A DNA stretch of 64,000 nt from assembly GCA_050953505.1 (NCBI GenBank), contig JBMNMU010000001.1, positions 1,860,001 through 1,924,000 on the forward strand, in the 5' to 3' direction. The notes below the pieces were generated by a model, which saw nothing but the letters and a program-made list of their open reading frames with translations, had not been told where the DNA came from and did not search any database. Positions 35,448 through 44,188 of the stretch are shown here, piece by piece (position 1 is the stretch's first letter; each line of letters starts with the position of its first letter). Source of the stretch: JBMNMU01 sp050953505. Lineage in GTDB: Bacteria > Bacillota > Clostridia > Peptostreptococcales > Anaerovoracaceae. A program made the translations under genes and the position numbers.

Positions 35448-36602
35448 ATGTATAAAATTGCAACTCTAAACAAAATATCAGCTAAAGGACTTGAGCGTTT
35501 TAGCGATAAATATACGCTAATTGATGATGTAAATGAAGCAAATGGTATATTGGTAAGAAGTGCAGATATGCACTCCATGGACTTTCCAGAAAAGCTTTAT
35601 GCTATTGCAAGAGCCGGTGCCGGTGTTAACAACATTCCAATCGATAAGTGTTCTGAAAAGGGCATTGTTGTCTTTAACACACCTGGGGCTAACGCCAATG
35701 CAGTAAAAGAGCTGGTCCTTACCAGTATTTTAATGTCATCCAGAAATATCTTCAGTGCTATAGAATGGACAAGGACTCTGACCAAGGACGTTCCCAAAAC
35801 CGTTGAGAAAAACAAATCACAGTTCGCAGGTCATGAAGTAAAAGGGAAAACCCTTGGTGTAATTGGCCTAGGCGCCATTGGTGTAATGGTGGCAAATGCT
35901 GCTGAGGCTTTAGGCATGAATGTTTTTGGCTATGACCCCTATTTGTCCATACAATCTGCTCACGAGCTATCCCCTACCATCCAGCTTCATGAGACATTAG
36001 ATTCTATTCTTCCAAAGTGCGACTATATCACCATACACGTTCCTTTCATGGAAAATACAAAGGAAATGATCTCTGAAAAGGAATTTAATCTGATGAAGGA
36101 TGGCGTTTGCCTTTTGAATTTCTCAAGAGACCAGATAGTTCGGGAAGTGGATGTAATCAAAGCCATGGAAAGCGGTAAGGTTAGAAAGTATATCACAGAC
36201 TTTCCTACTGAGCGAATCCTTTGCATCGATAATGCTGTATGTATTCCTCATCTTGGAGCTTCTACAAAAGAATCTGAGGAGAATTGTGCAAGAATGGCTG
36301 TTGACCAGTTAATGGATTTCCTTGAAAATGGTAATATTAGAAATTCAGTAAATTTCCCAAGCTGTAGCCTTGGAATATGTACCACAACAGCAAGGATTGC
36401 GGTGCTTAATAAAAATATTCCGGCAATGCTTGGAAAGATAACCGGAATTTTAGCAGATATGAATATAAACATTAGTGACCTAATCAACCGAAGCAAAGGA
36501 GATTTGGCCTATACTCTTATTGATGTGGATTCACCTGTTAATGAAGAAGAGCTGAAGAAAGCACTTTCTGTGGAGGGAATCATAGCAGTCAGGGTAATTT
36601 AA
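35448..36602 (+). CDS. serA: D-3-phosphoglycerate dehydrogenase with ACT domain
   Basis: First step of serine synthesis, oxidising 3-phosphoglycerate with NAD+. The 384-aa protein carries RAGAGVNNIPIDKCSEKGIVVFNTPGANANAVKE (about 54-87), the NAD motif GVIGLGAIGVMVANAA (about 137-152), catalytic Arg in LNFSRDQIV and the catalytic His in IPHLGASTKESEENCA (about 266-281). A C-terminal ACT domain (about 320-384, GKITGILADMNINISDLINRSKGDLAYTLIDVD) suggests serine feedback. It is divergent from serC, with a leader of about 140 bases. Confidence 0.95.
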   Translation: MYKIATLNKISAKGLERFSDKYTLIDDVNEANGILVRSADMHSMDFPEKLYAIARAGAGVNNIPIDKCSEKGIVVFNTPGANANAVKELVLTSILMSSRNIFSAIEWTRTLTKDVPKTVEKNKSQFAGHEVKGKTLGVIGLGAIGVMVANAAEALGMNVFGYDPYLSIQSAHELSPTIQLHETLDSILPKCDYITIHVPFMENTKEMISEKEFNLMKDGVCLLNFSRDQIVREVDVIKAMESGKVRKYITDFPTERILCIDNAVCIPHLGASTKESEENCARMAVDQLMDFLENGNIRNSVNFPSCSLGICTTTARIAVLNKNIPAMLGKITGILADMNINISDLINRSKGDLAYTLIDVDSPVNEEELKKALSVEGIIAVRVI

Positions 36603-36621
36603 CTTTTATTACCCGTCGCTT

Positions 36622-37455
36622 TTATTCGGTTTTACCCATTTCTGCCCAAACCACATTGACCTGGATTCCGATTACAAGGATGAATCCTAAAATGTAAAAC
36701 CAGAAAAGTAAGGCTATTATGGCACCTAAGCTGCCATATAGCACATCATAATTAGCAAATCTTGATATATAAAAGGAATAGAGCCATGTTGCCAGTAGCA
36801 TCCCCACAGAGGCTAAGATGCTGCCAGGTAATATGGCTTTAAATTTAAGCCTTTCCGAGGGTAGGACATAATAGTTGTAACTAACCATTAGAAAGTACAG
36901 CGCCATGGCTATTGGCCATCTAAAAAATAACCATATATAGTCGAATTTAAATGTAAGGCCTAAAATTCCTGTTACATAACTACTTAGAATTGTTAAAATG
37001 ACCTCTCCATAAATGAGAATAATCAGACTAAACACCAAGGTGAATATGGTGATTAGTATGGTTTTAATTGCTCTAAACCTTTCTCGGAAATACCCATTCC
37101 CGGAGGGATCCCCTGTAAAGGAATAGTTTGTGATTCTCATCATAGAAAACTGCGCTTTAGAGGCAGCCCATAGTGCAAAAAATATGAAAAATGCATTGAT
37201 TGCCCCCGAAGGCGTATAAATCAAAAACCCTGCAATGGTTTCCGTGATTTCAACGGACACATAATCTCCCAAAATGTCTATCAGCAGCTCCCTAGAAAGA
37301 GAAAATATTCCTAAAAGCTCCCCTAATATAATGGCTATTGGCACCATAGACATCAAAAAGAAGAATGCCAGCTCTGCCGGTGCTCCTTGGTAGTAAGGCA
37401 GGGTCATTCGTTTGAAAACCATTATTCCAATGTGAAAATAATTTCTTTTTTTCAT
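36622..37455 (-). CDS. YihY/BrkB family membrane protein
   Basis: A 277-aa protein with six predicted transmembrane helices and the family opening YYQGAPAELAFFFLMSMVPIAIILGELLG (about 20-48), then AINAFFIFFALWAASKAQFSMMRITNYSF and LYGSLGAIIALLFWFYILGFILVIGIQVN near the end. The family was once annotated as ribonuclease BN; that activity belongs to a different protein, and its true role is unsettled. It follows rdgB by 10 bases and is likely co-transcribed. Confidence 0.9.
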   Translation of the reverse strand: MKKRNYFHIGIMVFKRMTLPYYQGAPAELAFFFLMSMVPIAIILGELLGIFSLSRELLIDILGDYVSVEITETIAGFLIYTPSGAINAFFIFFALWAASKAQFSMMRITNYSFTGDPSGNGYFRERFRAIKTILITIFTLVFSLIILIYGEVILTILSSYVTGILGLTFKFDYIWLFFRWPIAMALYFLMVSYNYYVLPSERLKFKAILPGSILASVGMLLATWLYSFYISRFANYDVLYGSLGAIIALLFWFYILGFILVIGIQVNVVWAEMGKTE

Positions 37456-37465
37456 TTCTAACCAT

Positions 37466-38068
37466 TCACTTTTTTAATAATCGTTTAGATAGCTGATTCC
37501 TAAGGTTTTGTAGTGCCGCACCCCTGTGGCTTAGTCTATTCTTCTCTTCAGCTGAAAGCTGTCCAAATGTCTTTTCATACCCAACAGGAACAAATAGCGG
37601 GTCATATCCAAATCCGCCTTCCCCTCGGGATTCAAAGGCAATATGTCCCTCACACTCGCCCCTGGCCACAATCTTTTCTCCCTGAGGAAACACCATGGTA
37701 ATCACTGAGACAAATCTGGCGGTTCGATCTTCTTCCTTCACTTCTGCCAGCTGTTCTAGTAGCTTCTGGTTATTTTTTAAATCGTTTCCTTCTTCTCCTG
37801 CATATCTAGAGGAATAGACCCCAGGTTCCCCACCCAAAGCGTCAACCATCAGCCCGGAATCGTCTGCGATAGTGATTTTGCCACACAGTTTCATTATTTC
37901 AAGTGCCTTTTTCTCTGAATTTTCTTCAAAGGTCAGGCCATCCTCTACGATTTCAACGTTGGGAACACCTGCTTCATCTCGAGAGATAACCTTCATTCCA
38001 AAGTCCTTTGTAATGTCCTGAATTTCTTTGATTTTATGCTTATTTTGAGTTGCCGCTACTACAATCAT
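37466..38068 (-). CDS. rdgB: XTP/dITP diphosphatase (RdgB/HAM1)
   Basis: House-cleaning nucleotide pyrophosphatase that removes non-canonical purine triphosphates. The 200-aa product has ATQNKHKIKEI (6-16), ADDSGLMVDALGGEPGVYSSRYAG (about 68-91), GEGGFGYDPLFVP (about 149-161) and LSHRGAAL (about 179-186), the complete family set. AAGGAGGAAGCA precedes the ATG. Confidence 0.95.
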   Translation of the reverse strand: MIVVAATQNKHKIKEIQDITKDFGMKVISRDEAGVPNVEIVEDGLTFEENSEKKALEIMKLCGKITIADDSGLMVDALGGEPGVYSSRYAGEEGNDLKNNQKLLEQLAEVKEEDRTARFVSVITMVFPQGEKIVARGECEGHIAFESRGEGGFGYDPLFVPVGYEKTFGQLSAEEKNRLSHRGAALQNLRNQLSKRLLKK

Positions 38069-38341
38069 TGCTTCCTCCTTGTATCTTTTGTTTATATTAT
38101 TGTCTTTTATCTGGTGTTGTAAGCATTATCTTTATATGGTTTAAGTGCTATTTAATTATGATTAAGCTTACCCTTGCCTGCAATTTAAACATTATCTTAC
38201 ATGCTATGAACTCTTAGTAAATTGATAATAGAATGATGAGCTTGTTTTTAGTATCATTTCTAGCTGCTACAATTGCAATGATGAAAATACAGCTTTATTT
38301 ATGTATGATTGGCTAATTATTAGTCTAATTGCGAGCCTAAT

Positions 38342-38983
38342 TTACAGGTTTTTGATTATTACCCGTTCTATAGTGTTTGACGCATCTTTACAAGCTTTAC
38401 AGCAATTTTTCATAGAATGCAATAGTTGATCCATTAGGAATATATCAATTGGGCCTCTTACTGGACCTTTTTCTTTTTGTTCCAAATATAACCTCCTGAT
38501 CCCTTCAATAAGAATCTTGTTTCCTTCCTCGTCCAGAGTATTGATTCTTGCCATAAGCCTACGAAGGGATTGGGACTTTTTAAAATTAGGAAGCTCATTT
38601 AGAGCCTCCTTCAGTGCATCGCAGCATCTAACTATATTCTTTCCCATTTTAACTACATCAGTACTCATTGATTGAATGTTAGACATATACATACGAAGAA
38701 GGGCCTCTTCAATTGAATCAGTCACATGGTCAATGGCGTCGGATATGGCAATAATATCTTCTCGTGCAAGGGGTGTGATAAATTCCCCTACTAGCTTTTT
38801 GATCATGACTTGCCTCGTAATATTGCCAGCATCCTCTATCTTACCCATTTCTTTTAGCTTACCAGGAATCCTTTTGAGGTCATAATTATTTATGATTTCC
38901 TCTAATAATGACGCTGCATCACATGAATACTCTGCAAGTTGGATAAAGGTATCAAAATAGCGTCTGTCTTTCACCTTAGCCAT
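38342..38983 (-). CDS. DUF47 (PhoU-like) phosphate transport accessory protein
   Basis: A 213-aa all-helical protein with PhoU-like pattern: YFDTFIQLAEYSCDAASLLEEII, FITPLAREDIIAISDAIDHVTDSIEEA (about 67-93) and a C-terminal helical hairpin ending MDQLLHSMKNCCKACKDASNTIERVIIKN. The acidic D..D..D/E positions in the second segment resemble the metal-binding E(D)xxxD motifs of PhoU. DUF47 proteins are typically paired with Pit transporters and modulate them. Here the pit gene is immediately upstream (133-base gap), supporting the call. Confidence 0.9.
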   Translation of the reverse strand: MAKVKDRRYFDTFIQLAEYSCDAASLLEEIINNYDLKRIPGKLKEMGKIEDAGNITRQVMIKKLVGEFITPLAREDIIAISDAIDHVTDSIEEALLRMYMSNIQSMSTDVVKMGKNIVRCCDALKEALNELPNFKKSQSLRRLMARINTLDEEGNKILIEGIRRLYLEQKEKGPVRGPIDIFLMDQLLHSMKNCCKACKDASNTIERVIIKNL

Positions 38984-39116
38984 TAATAATCTACTCCTAT
39001 AATACGGTGGGTTTTATATAATACAAGATTTTATATAGTCACTAGTCGCTAGTCGGCAGATTGGGCATCATACAAGTTTACATCATTCCAATTTGACTTT
39101 AATTTAGGTTGCTAAT

Positions 39117-40172
39117 TTATACAAATAGATTCAGAAAAATTAGTGCCATAAAAAAACCGATTAATCCACATCCAGGAAATGTTAATACCCAGGCTGTTAC
39201 CATTTCTCTTACAATTCTCCAATTTACGTGATGTATCCCTTTAGCCGCTCCAACACCCATGATAGCCGTTGTCTTGGTGTGAGTCGTGCTTACGGGCCAC
39301 CCGAAAACAGAGGATACAAGAAGGCATAATCCCGCTGCAAAATCTGCAGAAAAGCCCTGGTATTTCTCGAGCTTTACCATATTCATTCCTACGGATTTAA
39401 TGATGCGATAGCCGCCGACAGATGTTCCCAAGGCCATGATTAGCGAGCATAATATCATTAGCCATAGAGGGATCTCAAATTCAGTGCTTATTGGTTGACC
39501 TTGTGCAAGGATTATTGCCAGCATGAATATACCTATAAACTTCTGTCCGTCTTGTGCCCCGTGCATGAAAGCCATTCCTGCCGCAGCAAAGATCTGGGCA
39601 TTTTTGAATGCTCCAAAGGTTTTTCTCCGATCGACTCCGCCACATAAGGTTTCGATTGTTTTAACAATGAACCAACCCGAGGCAAAGCCCATACCTGTGG
39701 AAAATCCAAGACCGGTTATAACCTTTATCCATTCGCTCCCATTGATTCCTGAAATCCCGCCCTGGAGGGCAATTGCTGCTCCTGAAACACCTGCGATTAA
39801 AGCATGGCTTTCACTGGTTGGAATCCCAAACCACCAGGCTGCCGTTGCCCATATTATGATTGCCAGTAAAGCTGCACCAAGTGCTATAAGGGCATTTAGG
39901 GATTCTCCACTGAAATCCACCATATTGTAAATGGTTTGGGCTACTGTGGCATTTATATATGTCATAACCGTTACGCCTAGGAAATTAAACACGGTAGCCA
40001 TGGCTATAGCCGCCCTTGGCCTCATTGACCGGGTTGCAACACAGGTAGCGATTGCGTTGGGCGCGTCGGTCCAACCATTGACGAAAATCACTCCCAGAGT
40101 TAGTAGAGGAATGGTCAAGAGCGCAGGATTTGCTCCCATCAAAGAAGTGAACTCAGCTAGTGCTACCGCCAT
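39117..40172 (-). CDS. pit: Low-affinity inorganic phosphate transporter (Pit family)
   Basis: Proton- or cation-coupled phosphate uptake carrier of the PiT family. The 351-aa protein has about ten transmembrane segments. The signature repeats are GWTDAPNAIATCVATRSMRPRAAI (about 33-56) in the N-half and the C-half counterpart GFSADFAAGLCLLVSSVFGWPVSTTHTKTTAIMGVG (about 273-308). WWFGIPTSESHALIAGVSGAAIA (about 112-134) also fits. It is the short form without the large central loop of E. coli PitA. The DUF47 gene follows. Confidence 0.93.
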   Translation of the reverse strand: MAVALAEFTSLMGANPALLTIPLLTLGVIFVNGWTDAPNAIATCVATRSMRPRAAIAMATVFNFLGVTVMTYINATVAQTIYNMVDFSGESLNALIALGAALLAIIIWATAAWWFGIPTSESHALIAGVSGAAIALQGGISGINGSEWIKVITGLGFSTGMGFASGWFIVKTIETLCGGVDRRKTFGAFKNAQIFAAAGMAFMHGAQDGQKFIGIFMLAIILAQGQPISTEFEIPLWLMILCSLIMALGTSVGGYRIIKSVGMNMVKLEKYQGFSADFAAGLCLLVSSVFGWPVSTTHTKTTAIMGVGAAKGIHHVNWRIVREMVTAWVLTFPGCGLIGFFMALIFLNLFV

Positions 40173-40251
40173 TTTCAGCCACCTGTCCTCCCACTTTCTC
40201 TACAATCATACCATTGTTATGATGCCGTTACAATATCTCCCATCTTGTGAT

Positions 40252-40388
40252 GGTGTCTGGCACCATTTCCATGACACCTTTTCCAGTTTGGTGTCTGGCA
40301 CCATTTCGTGCGCTAGACATATTTTCTGGTTTGGTGCCTGACACCATTTCGTGCGCTAGACATATTTTCTGGTTTGGTGTCTGACACC
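40252..40388. repeat. Tandem 38-43 bp units carrying the GGTGTCTGACACC palindrome
   Basis: Palindrome copies (GGTGTCTGGCACC, GGTGCCTGACACC, GGTGTCTGACACC) start at 40252, 40290, 40333 and 40376. Units at 40290 and 40333 are 43 bp and nearly identical, sharing ATTTCGTGCGCTAGACAT. The array lies just upstream of the pit start. Confidence 0.88.
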
Positions 40389-40568
40389 ATTTATATGATT
40401 TTATTATGGTTTTTAGCACCTAGCACACTTTAAAGGGTCCTTTAAGGCTTGCTATGGAGAGAAAAAATTGTCCATCTGTGCAACGGACAAAAAGCTTGCA
40501 ATAATCTATAAAATGAAACAGGCTGCTACAATGTAACAGCCCTTAATTACTGATTATTATGATTTAAT

Positions 40569-40718
40569 GGTGTCAGACACTTTTTTCACTTTTCTTTGTT
40601 TGGTGCCTGACACCTTTTCATTTTGACGCCATTCCTGCTTTACCTGTTGTGGTGTGACACCATTTCCTTCTGACACCATTCCTGCTTTACCTATTGTGGT
40701 GTGACACCATTTCCTTTT
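40569..40718. repeat. Second cluster of GGTGTC-type palindromes with a 47-bp duplication
   Basis: Copies occur at 40569-40580 and 40602-40614. A 47-bp unit containing ATTCCTGCTTTACCT and GGTGTGACACC is then duplicated in tandem from about 40624 and 40671. A GGCTG..CAGCC hairpin at 40521-40541 precedes the cluster. Confidence 0.85.
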
Positions 40719-40740
40719 GACGTCATTGCCGTTTTCTTCG

Positions 40741-40866
40741 CTACTGATTGGTGTTTGGCCCTAAACCTTCTTTCTTAGCGTTATGCCCAAGGTTCTGATT
40801 TTTTATGGTGCCAGGTACTTCTCCCTTTATCTTATTCTTATTACTTTTGCTTTTCCCTTTTGCCAT
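40741..40866 (-). CDS. Small basic hydrophilic protein, 41 aa (possibly a spore protein)
   Basis: A short minus-strand frame with a good GAGGTGAAAGAA site encodes MAKGKSKSNKNKIKGEVPG... KNQNLGHNAKKEGLGPNTNQ. It is very rich in Lys, Asn and Gly with no hydrophobic core, a composition like the minor small acid-soluble spore proteins of Firmicutes, although I cannot match it to a named Ssp family. The codons for EVPGTI come from GTACCTGGCACCAT, which resembles the neighbouring palindrome repeat. The 40867-41218 gap upstream shows only AT-rich sequence with likely promoter material. Confidence 0.5.
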   Translation of the reverse strand: MAKGKSKSNKNKIKGEVPGTIKNQNLGHNAKKEGLGPNTNQ

Positions 40867-41218
40867 TTCTTTCACCTCACTATATCAAACTGCAATCTCT
40901 TAGATTTATAAGGAAAATAGATTTTCTTTTTCAATTGTAGTTTGCCTGTTTGAAATTTTCATATACATGGTATTATTGACTTTGTAAATACTACTTGTAT
41001 AATTAATTGTAAAGTTTTTTCATCCCAAGGCGACTATTTGCGTAATTAGTTGCGTTGTTTAACAATTGTGTGCCTTTACAGGATAAGAATCATCGTTAAA
41101 GAAAAATAAAAACATTATGCTAGAAAAATTGCTAGGGTAGATTATTATTAGGTCTTGTTGCCCAGCTACCCACGATTTTATAAAGAAAGAAAAGTAAGAG
41201 AAAGGACAAGGATTTAAT

Positions 41219-41674
41219 ATGGATAAAAGAACTAAACTTGTTATGAGCCAAGTAATGTTGCCAAGCCAAGCCAATGTGGCAGGAAACGTTCATGGTGGAG
41301 AAATTATGAAGCTTATGGATACTGCTGCTGGCTCTGTGGCTATGAGGTATGCAAAAAGTAATGTAGTAACAGCGAGGGTGGATGAAATCCAATTTCACTT
41401 GCCTATTTACGTAGGCTCATTGGTCACTGTTACTGCGACAATTGCCTATGTAGGAAGAACCTCTATGGAGGTAATCGTTTTTGTGGATGTGGAAGATTTG
41501 CAGTCCACCGCTGAACCTATGAGGGCCTTGTCTGCATTTTTTACCTTAGTAGCTTTAGATAAAGACGGCCATCCACGACCTGTCCCACCCCTTCAGATTG
41601 AAACTGAGGAAGAAAAAATGCTATATAATTCCGTGAAAAGAAGGCGTGAATCTATGCACAGGGAAAGAGTTTAG
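41219..41674 (+). CDS. Acyl-CoA thioesterase, hotdog fold (YciA/BACH-like)
   Basis: Hydrolyses acyl-CoA thioesters. The 151-aa protein has the hotdog-thioesterase pattern: SQVMLPSQANVAGNVHGGEIMKLMDTAAGSVAMRYAKSNVVTARVDEIQFHLPIYVGSLVTVTATIAYVGRTSMEVIVFV. The NVHGGEIMKLMD segment (about 23-34) holds the catalytic Asp, and the later F(H/L)-PIYVGSLV is typical of acyl-CoA hydrolases. AAAGGACAAGGA lies upstream. It is a single gene ending at a terminator. Confidence 0.9.
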   Translation: MDKRTKLVMSQVMLPSQANVAGNVHGGEIMKLMDTAAGSVAMRYAKSNVVTARVDEIQFHLPIYVGSLVTVTATIAYVGRTSMEVIVFVDVEDLQSTAEPMRALSAFFTLVALDKDGHPRPVPPLQIETEEEKMLYNSVKRRRESMHRERV

Positions 41675-41771
41675 ATAGGCTAGGAGCCAGAGTCCTCATG
41701 TCTTGTAACGGTGGATTCCACTGATCTTCCGTGGAGTGTAGACAGATAAGAGGGCCCAACATAAAATCTAT

Positions 41772-41810
41772 GGGGCGGTAGGACATGATAATGTTTCTTC
41801 CGCCCCTTAA
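41772..41810. terminator. Terminator between thioesterase and tyrA
   Basis: GGGGCGG (41772-41778) pairs with CCGCCCC (41800-41806) around a 21-base loop and is followed by TTAATATT. It lies between convergent genes. Confidence 0.7.
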
Positions 41811-41817
41811 TATTCCA

Positions 41818-42651
41818 TTAATCATCTATAGCAATCTTTCTATCTGAGCCTTCCTTCAGTAATTTCCACAGCCCCTCTTCATCCCCAATCTTTATAGCTT
41901 GCCTGTATTCATTTAAACGCTCTATTATGTTATCTAGCTCTTCCACTAGAAAGTCCCTATTCATGAAAAACAGCTCTGTCCACATATCAGGATTTAATTT
42001 TGCAACCCTGCTTAAATCCTTGTAGCTTCCAGCAGAAAAACCCCTATGCTTATCCGCCGAAGGGCTCTTAATATAAGCGTTTGATACTACATGGGCCAGC
42101 TGAGATGTGAAGGCAATCATCCGATCATGTTCCTTTGGCGTAGCAATTTGCACATGTGTAAAGCCCAGGGAAAGCCAAAGCTTCTTTAATTTAGCCATTG
42201 TCCTAATATCCGTATCTGAGGATGGGGTTAAAATCATAGATGCATTTTTAAATAATGTTTTCTGTGAATATTCAAATCCTGAAAACTCAATACCTGCCAT
42301 AGGGTGCCCCCCGACAAATATGAAATCATTTTCTTGTGCTATAGGAAAAGCCATGTTGCAAACCTCTTCTTTAACCCCACAGCAATCCAGTACAATAGCT
42401 CCTTTTTTGAATTGCGTCTTTTTCTCCTGGATAAAATCCATCGCTGCCTTTGGATAAAGAGCAATGATTACAAGATCGCATTCTTTGAGGATTTCGTCAG
42501 TCAATTTGCCATCGATAGCCTCTAAGAGGATTGCCTTATACACAATGGGTTCTTGCAAATCAATACCATACACAAGATGATTTGTATTTTCCTTTATAGC
42601 CTTTGCAATGGATCCACCAATCAGTCCAAGTCCAATCATTCCAATTTTCAT
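41818..42651 (-). CDS. tyrA: Prephenate dehydrogenase
   Basis: Oxidative decarboxylation of prephenate to 4-hydroxyphenylpyruvate in tyrosine synthesis. The 277-aa protein starts with the NAD motif KIGMIGLGLIGGSIAKAI and has CDLVIIALYPKAAMDFI. The VGGHPMAGIEFSGFEYS segment (about 113-129) carries the conserved His, and FTSQLAHVVSNAYI (about 176-189) follows. It has no ACT domain, so it is the short form. Its start is 14 bases after the aroF stop, forming an aroF-tyrA operon. Confidence 0.93.
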   Translation of the reverse strand: MKIGMIGLGLIGGSIAKAIKENTNHLVYGIDLQEPIVYKAILLEAIDGKLTDEILKECDLVIIALYPKAAMDFIQEKKTQFKKGAIVLDCCGVKEEVCNMAFPIAQENDFIFVGGHPMAGIEFSGFEYSQKTLFKNASMILTPSSDTDIRTMAKLKKLWLSLGFTHVQIATPKEHDRMIAFTSQLAHVVSNAYIKSPSADKHRGFSAGSYKDLSRVAKLNPDMWTELFFMNRDFLVEELDNIIERLNEYRQAIKIGDEEGLWKLLKEGSDRKIAIDD

Positions 42652-42665
42652 CTTACTAATCTCCT

Positions 42666-43676
42666 CTACAGCGTGTTACAAGCAAATGGCAAAATATGAT
42701 TCACACCTTCAACTAAGTCTGCAAATGCCTCCGGCGTAATAGATTGTGGTCCGTCACACAAGGCATGAGCGGGATCGTTATGCACTTCTATAAGCAGCCC
42801 ATCTGCTCCCGCTGCAACTGCCGCCATAGCCATTGGCTTTACTAGCTTAGAAATACCTGTAGCGTGGCTAGGATCCACAATTATCGGTAAATGGGTTTTA
42901 CTCTTTAACAGTGGGATAGCTGAGAGATCTAAGGTGTTTCTGACCTCAGTTTCAAAGGTTCTTATGCCTCGTTCACAAAGTATGACGGAATCATTTCCGC
43001 CGGCCATAATATATTCCGCACTCATGAGAAGCTCCTGAAGTGTACTTGAAAGTCCTCTTTTAAGTAGGATGGGTTTCCTTGTTTTTCCCAGTTCTTTTAA
43101 CAATTCGAAGTTTTGCATATTTCGTGCCCCTACTTGAATGACATCTACCTGATCAAATAGGTCTAGCTGTGATATGTCCATAATCTCTGTTACCACAGGC
43201 AGGCCGGAGATTTTCTTTGCCTCCATAAGAAGTTTAATTCCTTCTTCTCTCATGCCCTGGAAGGAATATGGGGATGTGCGAGGCTTAAACGCTCCTCCTC
43301 TTAGCATAGTGGCACCGTTTTTCTTTACATCCATAGCGATAGAACAAATTTGCTCCTGAGACTCTACGGAGCATGGCCCGGCTATTATTTGAAAGTTTCC
43401 TCCACCAATAGGGATTCCATTTATATCGATCACTGTGTCTTCTGGATGAAATTTACGATTTGCATTTTTGTAGGGCTCCTGTATTCGTTTTACACCCTCA
43501 ACAATATCTAAAGCGCTTATGAGGTCAATATCCACCTCTGAGGTGTCACCAACCAAGCCCATGATGCTGGTATTCTTTCCTTCAGACATATGAATGTCAA
43601 GATTCAGGCTCTTCAACCACTGAACCAGGTTATCTAGTTGCTGCTCATCACCATTATTTTTTAAAATTACTATCAT
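42666..43676 (-). CDS. aroF: 3-deoxy-7-phosphoheptulonate synthase, class I-beta
   Basis: First enzyme of the shikimate pathway, condensing PEP and erythrose-4-phosphate. The 336-aa protein has an N-terminal ferredoxin-like regulatory domain (about 1-70, MIVILKNNGDEQQLDNLVQWLKSLNL). The barrel follows, with IIAGPCSVESQEQI (about 101-114), LRGGAFKPRTSPYSFQG (about 130-146), QVGARNMQNFELLKELGKTRKPILLKRG (about 187-214) and IVDPSHATG near 278. The N-terminal domain in this subclass confers feedback inhibition by aromatic amino acids. GGAGGAAAAAA precedes the ATG. Confidence 0.94.
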   Translation of the reverse strand: MIVILKNNGDEQQLDNLVQWLKSLNLDIHMSEGKNTSIMGLVGDTSEVDIDLISALDIVEGVKRIQEPYKNANRKFHPEDTVIDINGIPIGGGNFQIIAGPCSVESQEQICSIAMDVKKNGATMLRGGAFKPRTSPYSFQGMREEGIKLLMEAKKISGLPVVTEIMDISQLDLFDQVDVIQVGARNMQNFELLKELGKTRKPILLKRGLSSTLQELLMSAEYIMAGGNDSVILCERGIRTFETEVRNTLDLSAIPLLKSKTHLPIIVDPSHATGISKLVKPMAMAAVAAGADGLLIEVHNDPAHALCDGPQSITPEAFADLVEGVNHILPFACNTL

Positions 43677-43724
43677 TTTTTTCCTCCTACTTGTTCTATA
43701 TCTCTATCGTTCTAACTGTTTCAA

Positions 43725-43775
43725 CTAATTCTCTTGAGAATTTTTCTCGTTTTTCATCCCATAAATAAAATCCAT
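43725..43775 (-). CDS. Possible 16-aa leader peptide upstream of aroF
   Basis: With GAGGGTGGGTC just before its ATG, this frame encodes MDFIYGMKNEKNSQEN, ending about 50 bases before aroF. It contains Phe and Tyr early on. A 7-bp hairpin (AATTCTC/GAGAATT, 43728-43743) overlaps its last codons. It could be a translated leader controlling aroF, or chance. Confidence 0.3.
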   Translation of the reverse strand: MDFIYGMKNEKNSQEN

Positions 43776-43853
43776 GACCCACCCTCAATCTCTCAAATTT
43801 TATTATCTAAAAATCACATGTTTTTTACACTCAATAAATGCTGTCGAGAATAC

Positions 43854-43885
43854 AAAAAACCCCCCAGTGAATTTCACTGCGGGGT
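43854..43885 (-). terminator. Intrinsic terminator in the aroF upstream region (possible attenuator)
   Basis: On the minus strand CCCC and CAGTGA pair with TCACTG and GGGG (one bulged base), and TTTTTT follows at once. A TATAAT lies about 50 bases upstream (43934-43939 on the plus strand). Any transcript from there meets this terminator about 180 bases before aroF. The rest of 43886-44188 shows no gene. Confidence 0.7.
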
Positions 43886-44188
43886 CTAATTTACCTGATT
43901 GATTTGAATTTGATATTACTTGATATTATTTGTATTATATCATTTCAATCAATGATGACATAGACGTGGTTTTGCGGTGAAACTCAAAAAGGCCTTGCTT
44001 CCGTAATAATAAGAAGTAAAGCTTTCGTAATAGTATTCAACTGCAAATAGACGGCTAGTCAACATTTTTTGTCTCCCTAATAATTTTTAGTTTTATTTAT
44101 AGCTTATGGGGATGATAACATAAGCGTTCATCCTTGTAAACCCCCAATTGCCTTATTTTTGGATATATTCTGTAAATTTGCCGAGCTA

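Noticed and set aside
40228..40419. A 63-codon minus-strand frame upstream of pit
   Set aside because: It is encoded by the GGTGTCTGACACC tandem units; the protein is itself repetitive and has no start signal.
43677..43990. T-box leader upstream of aroF
   Set aside because: AGGGTGG occurs on the minus strand, but the rest of the T-box sequence (NACCGCG) does not follow, and the terminator is upstream of it rather than downstream.
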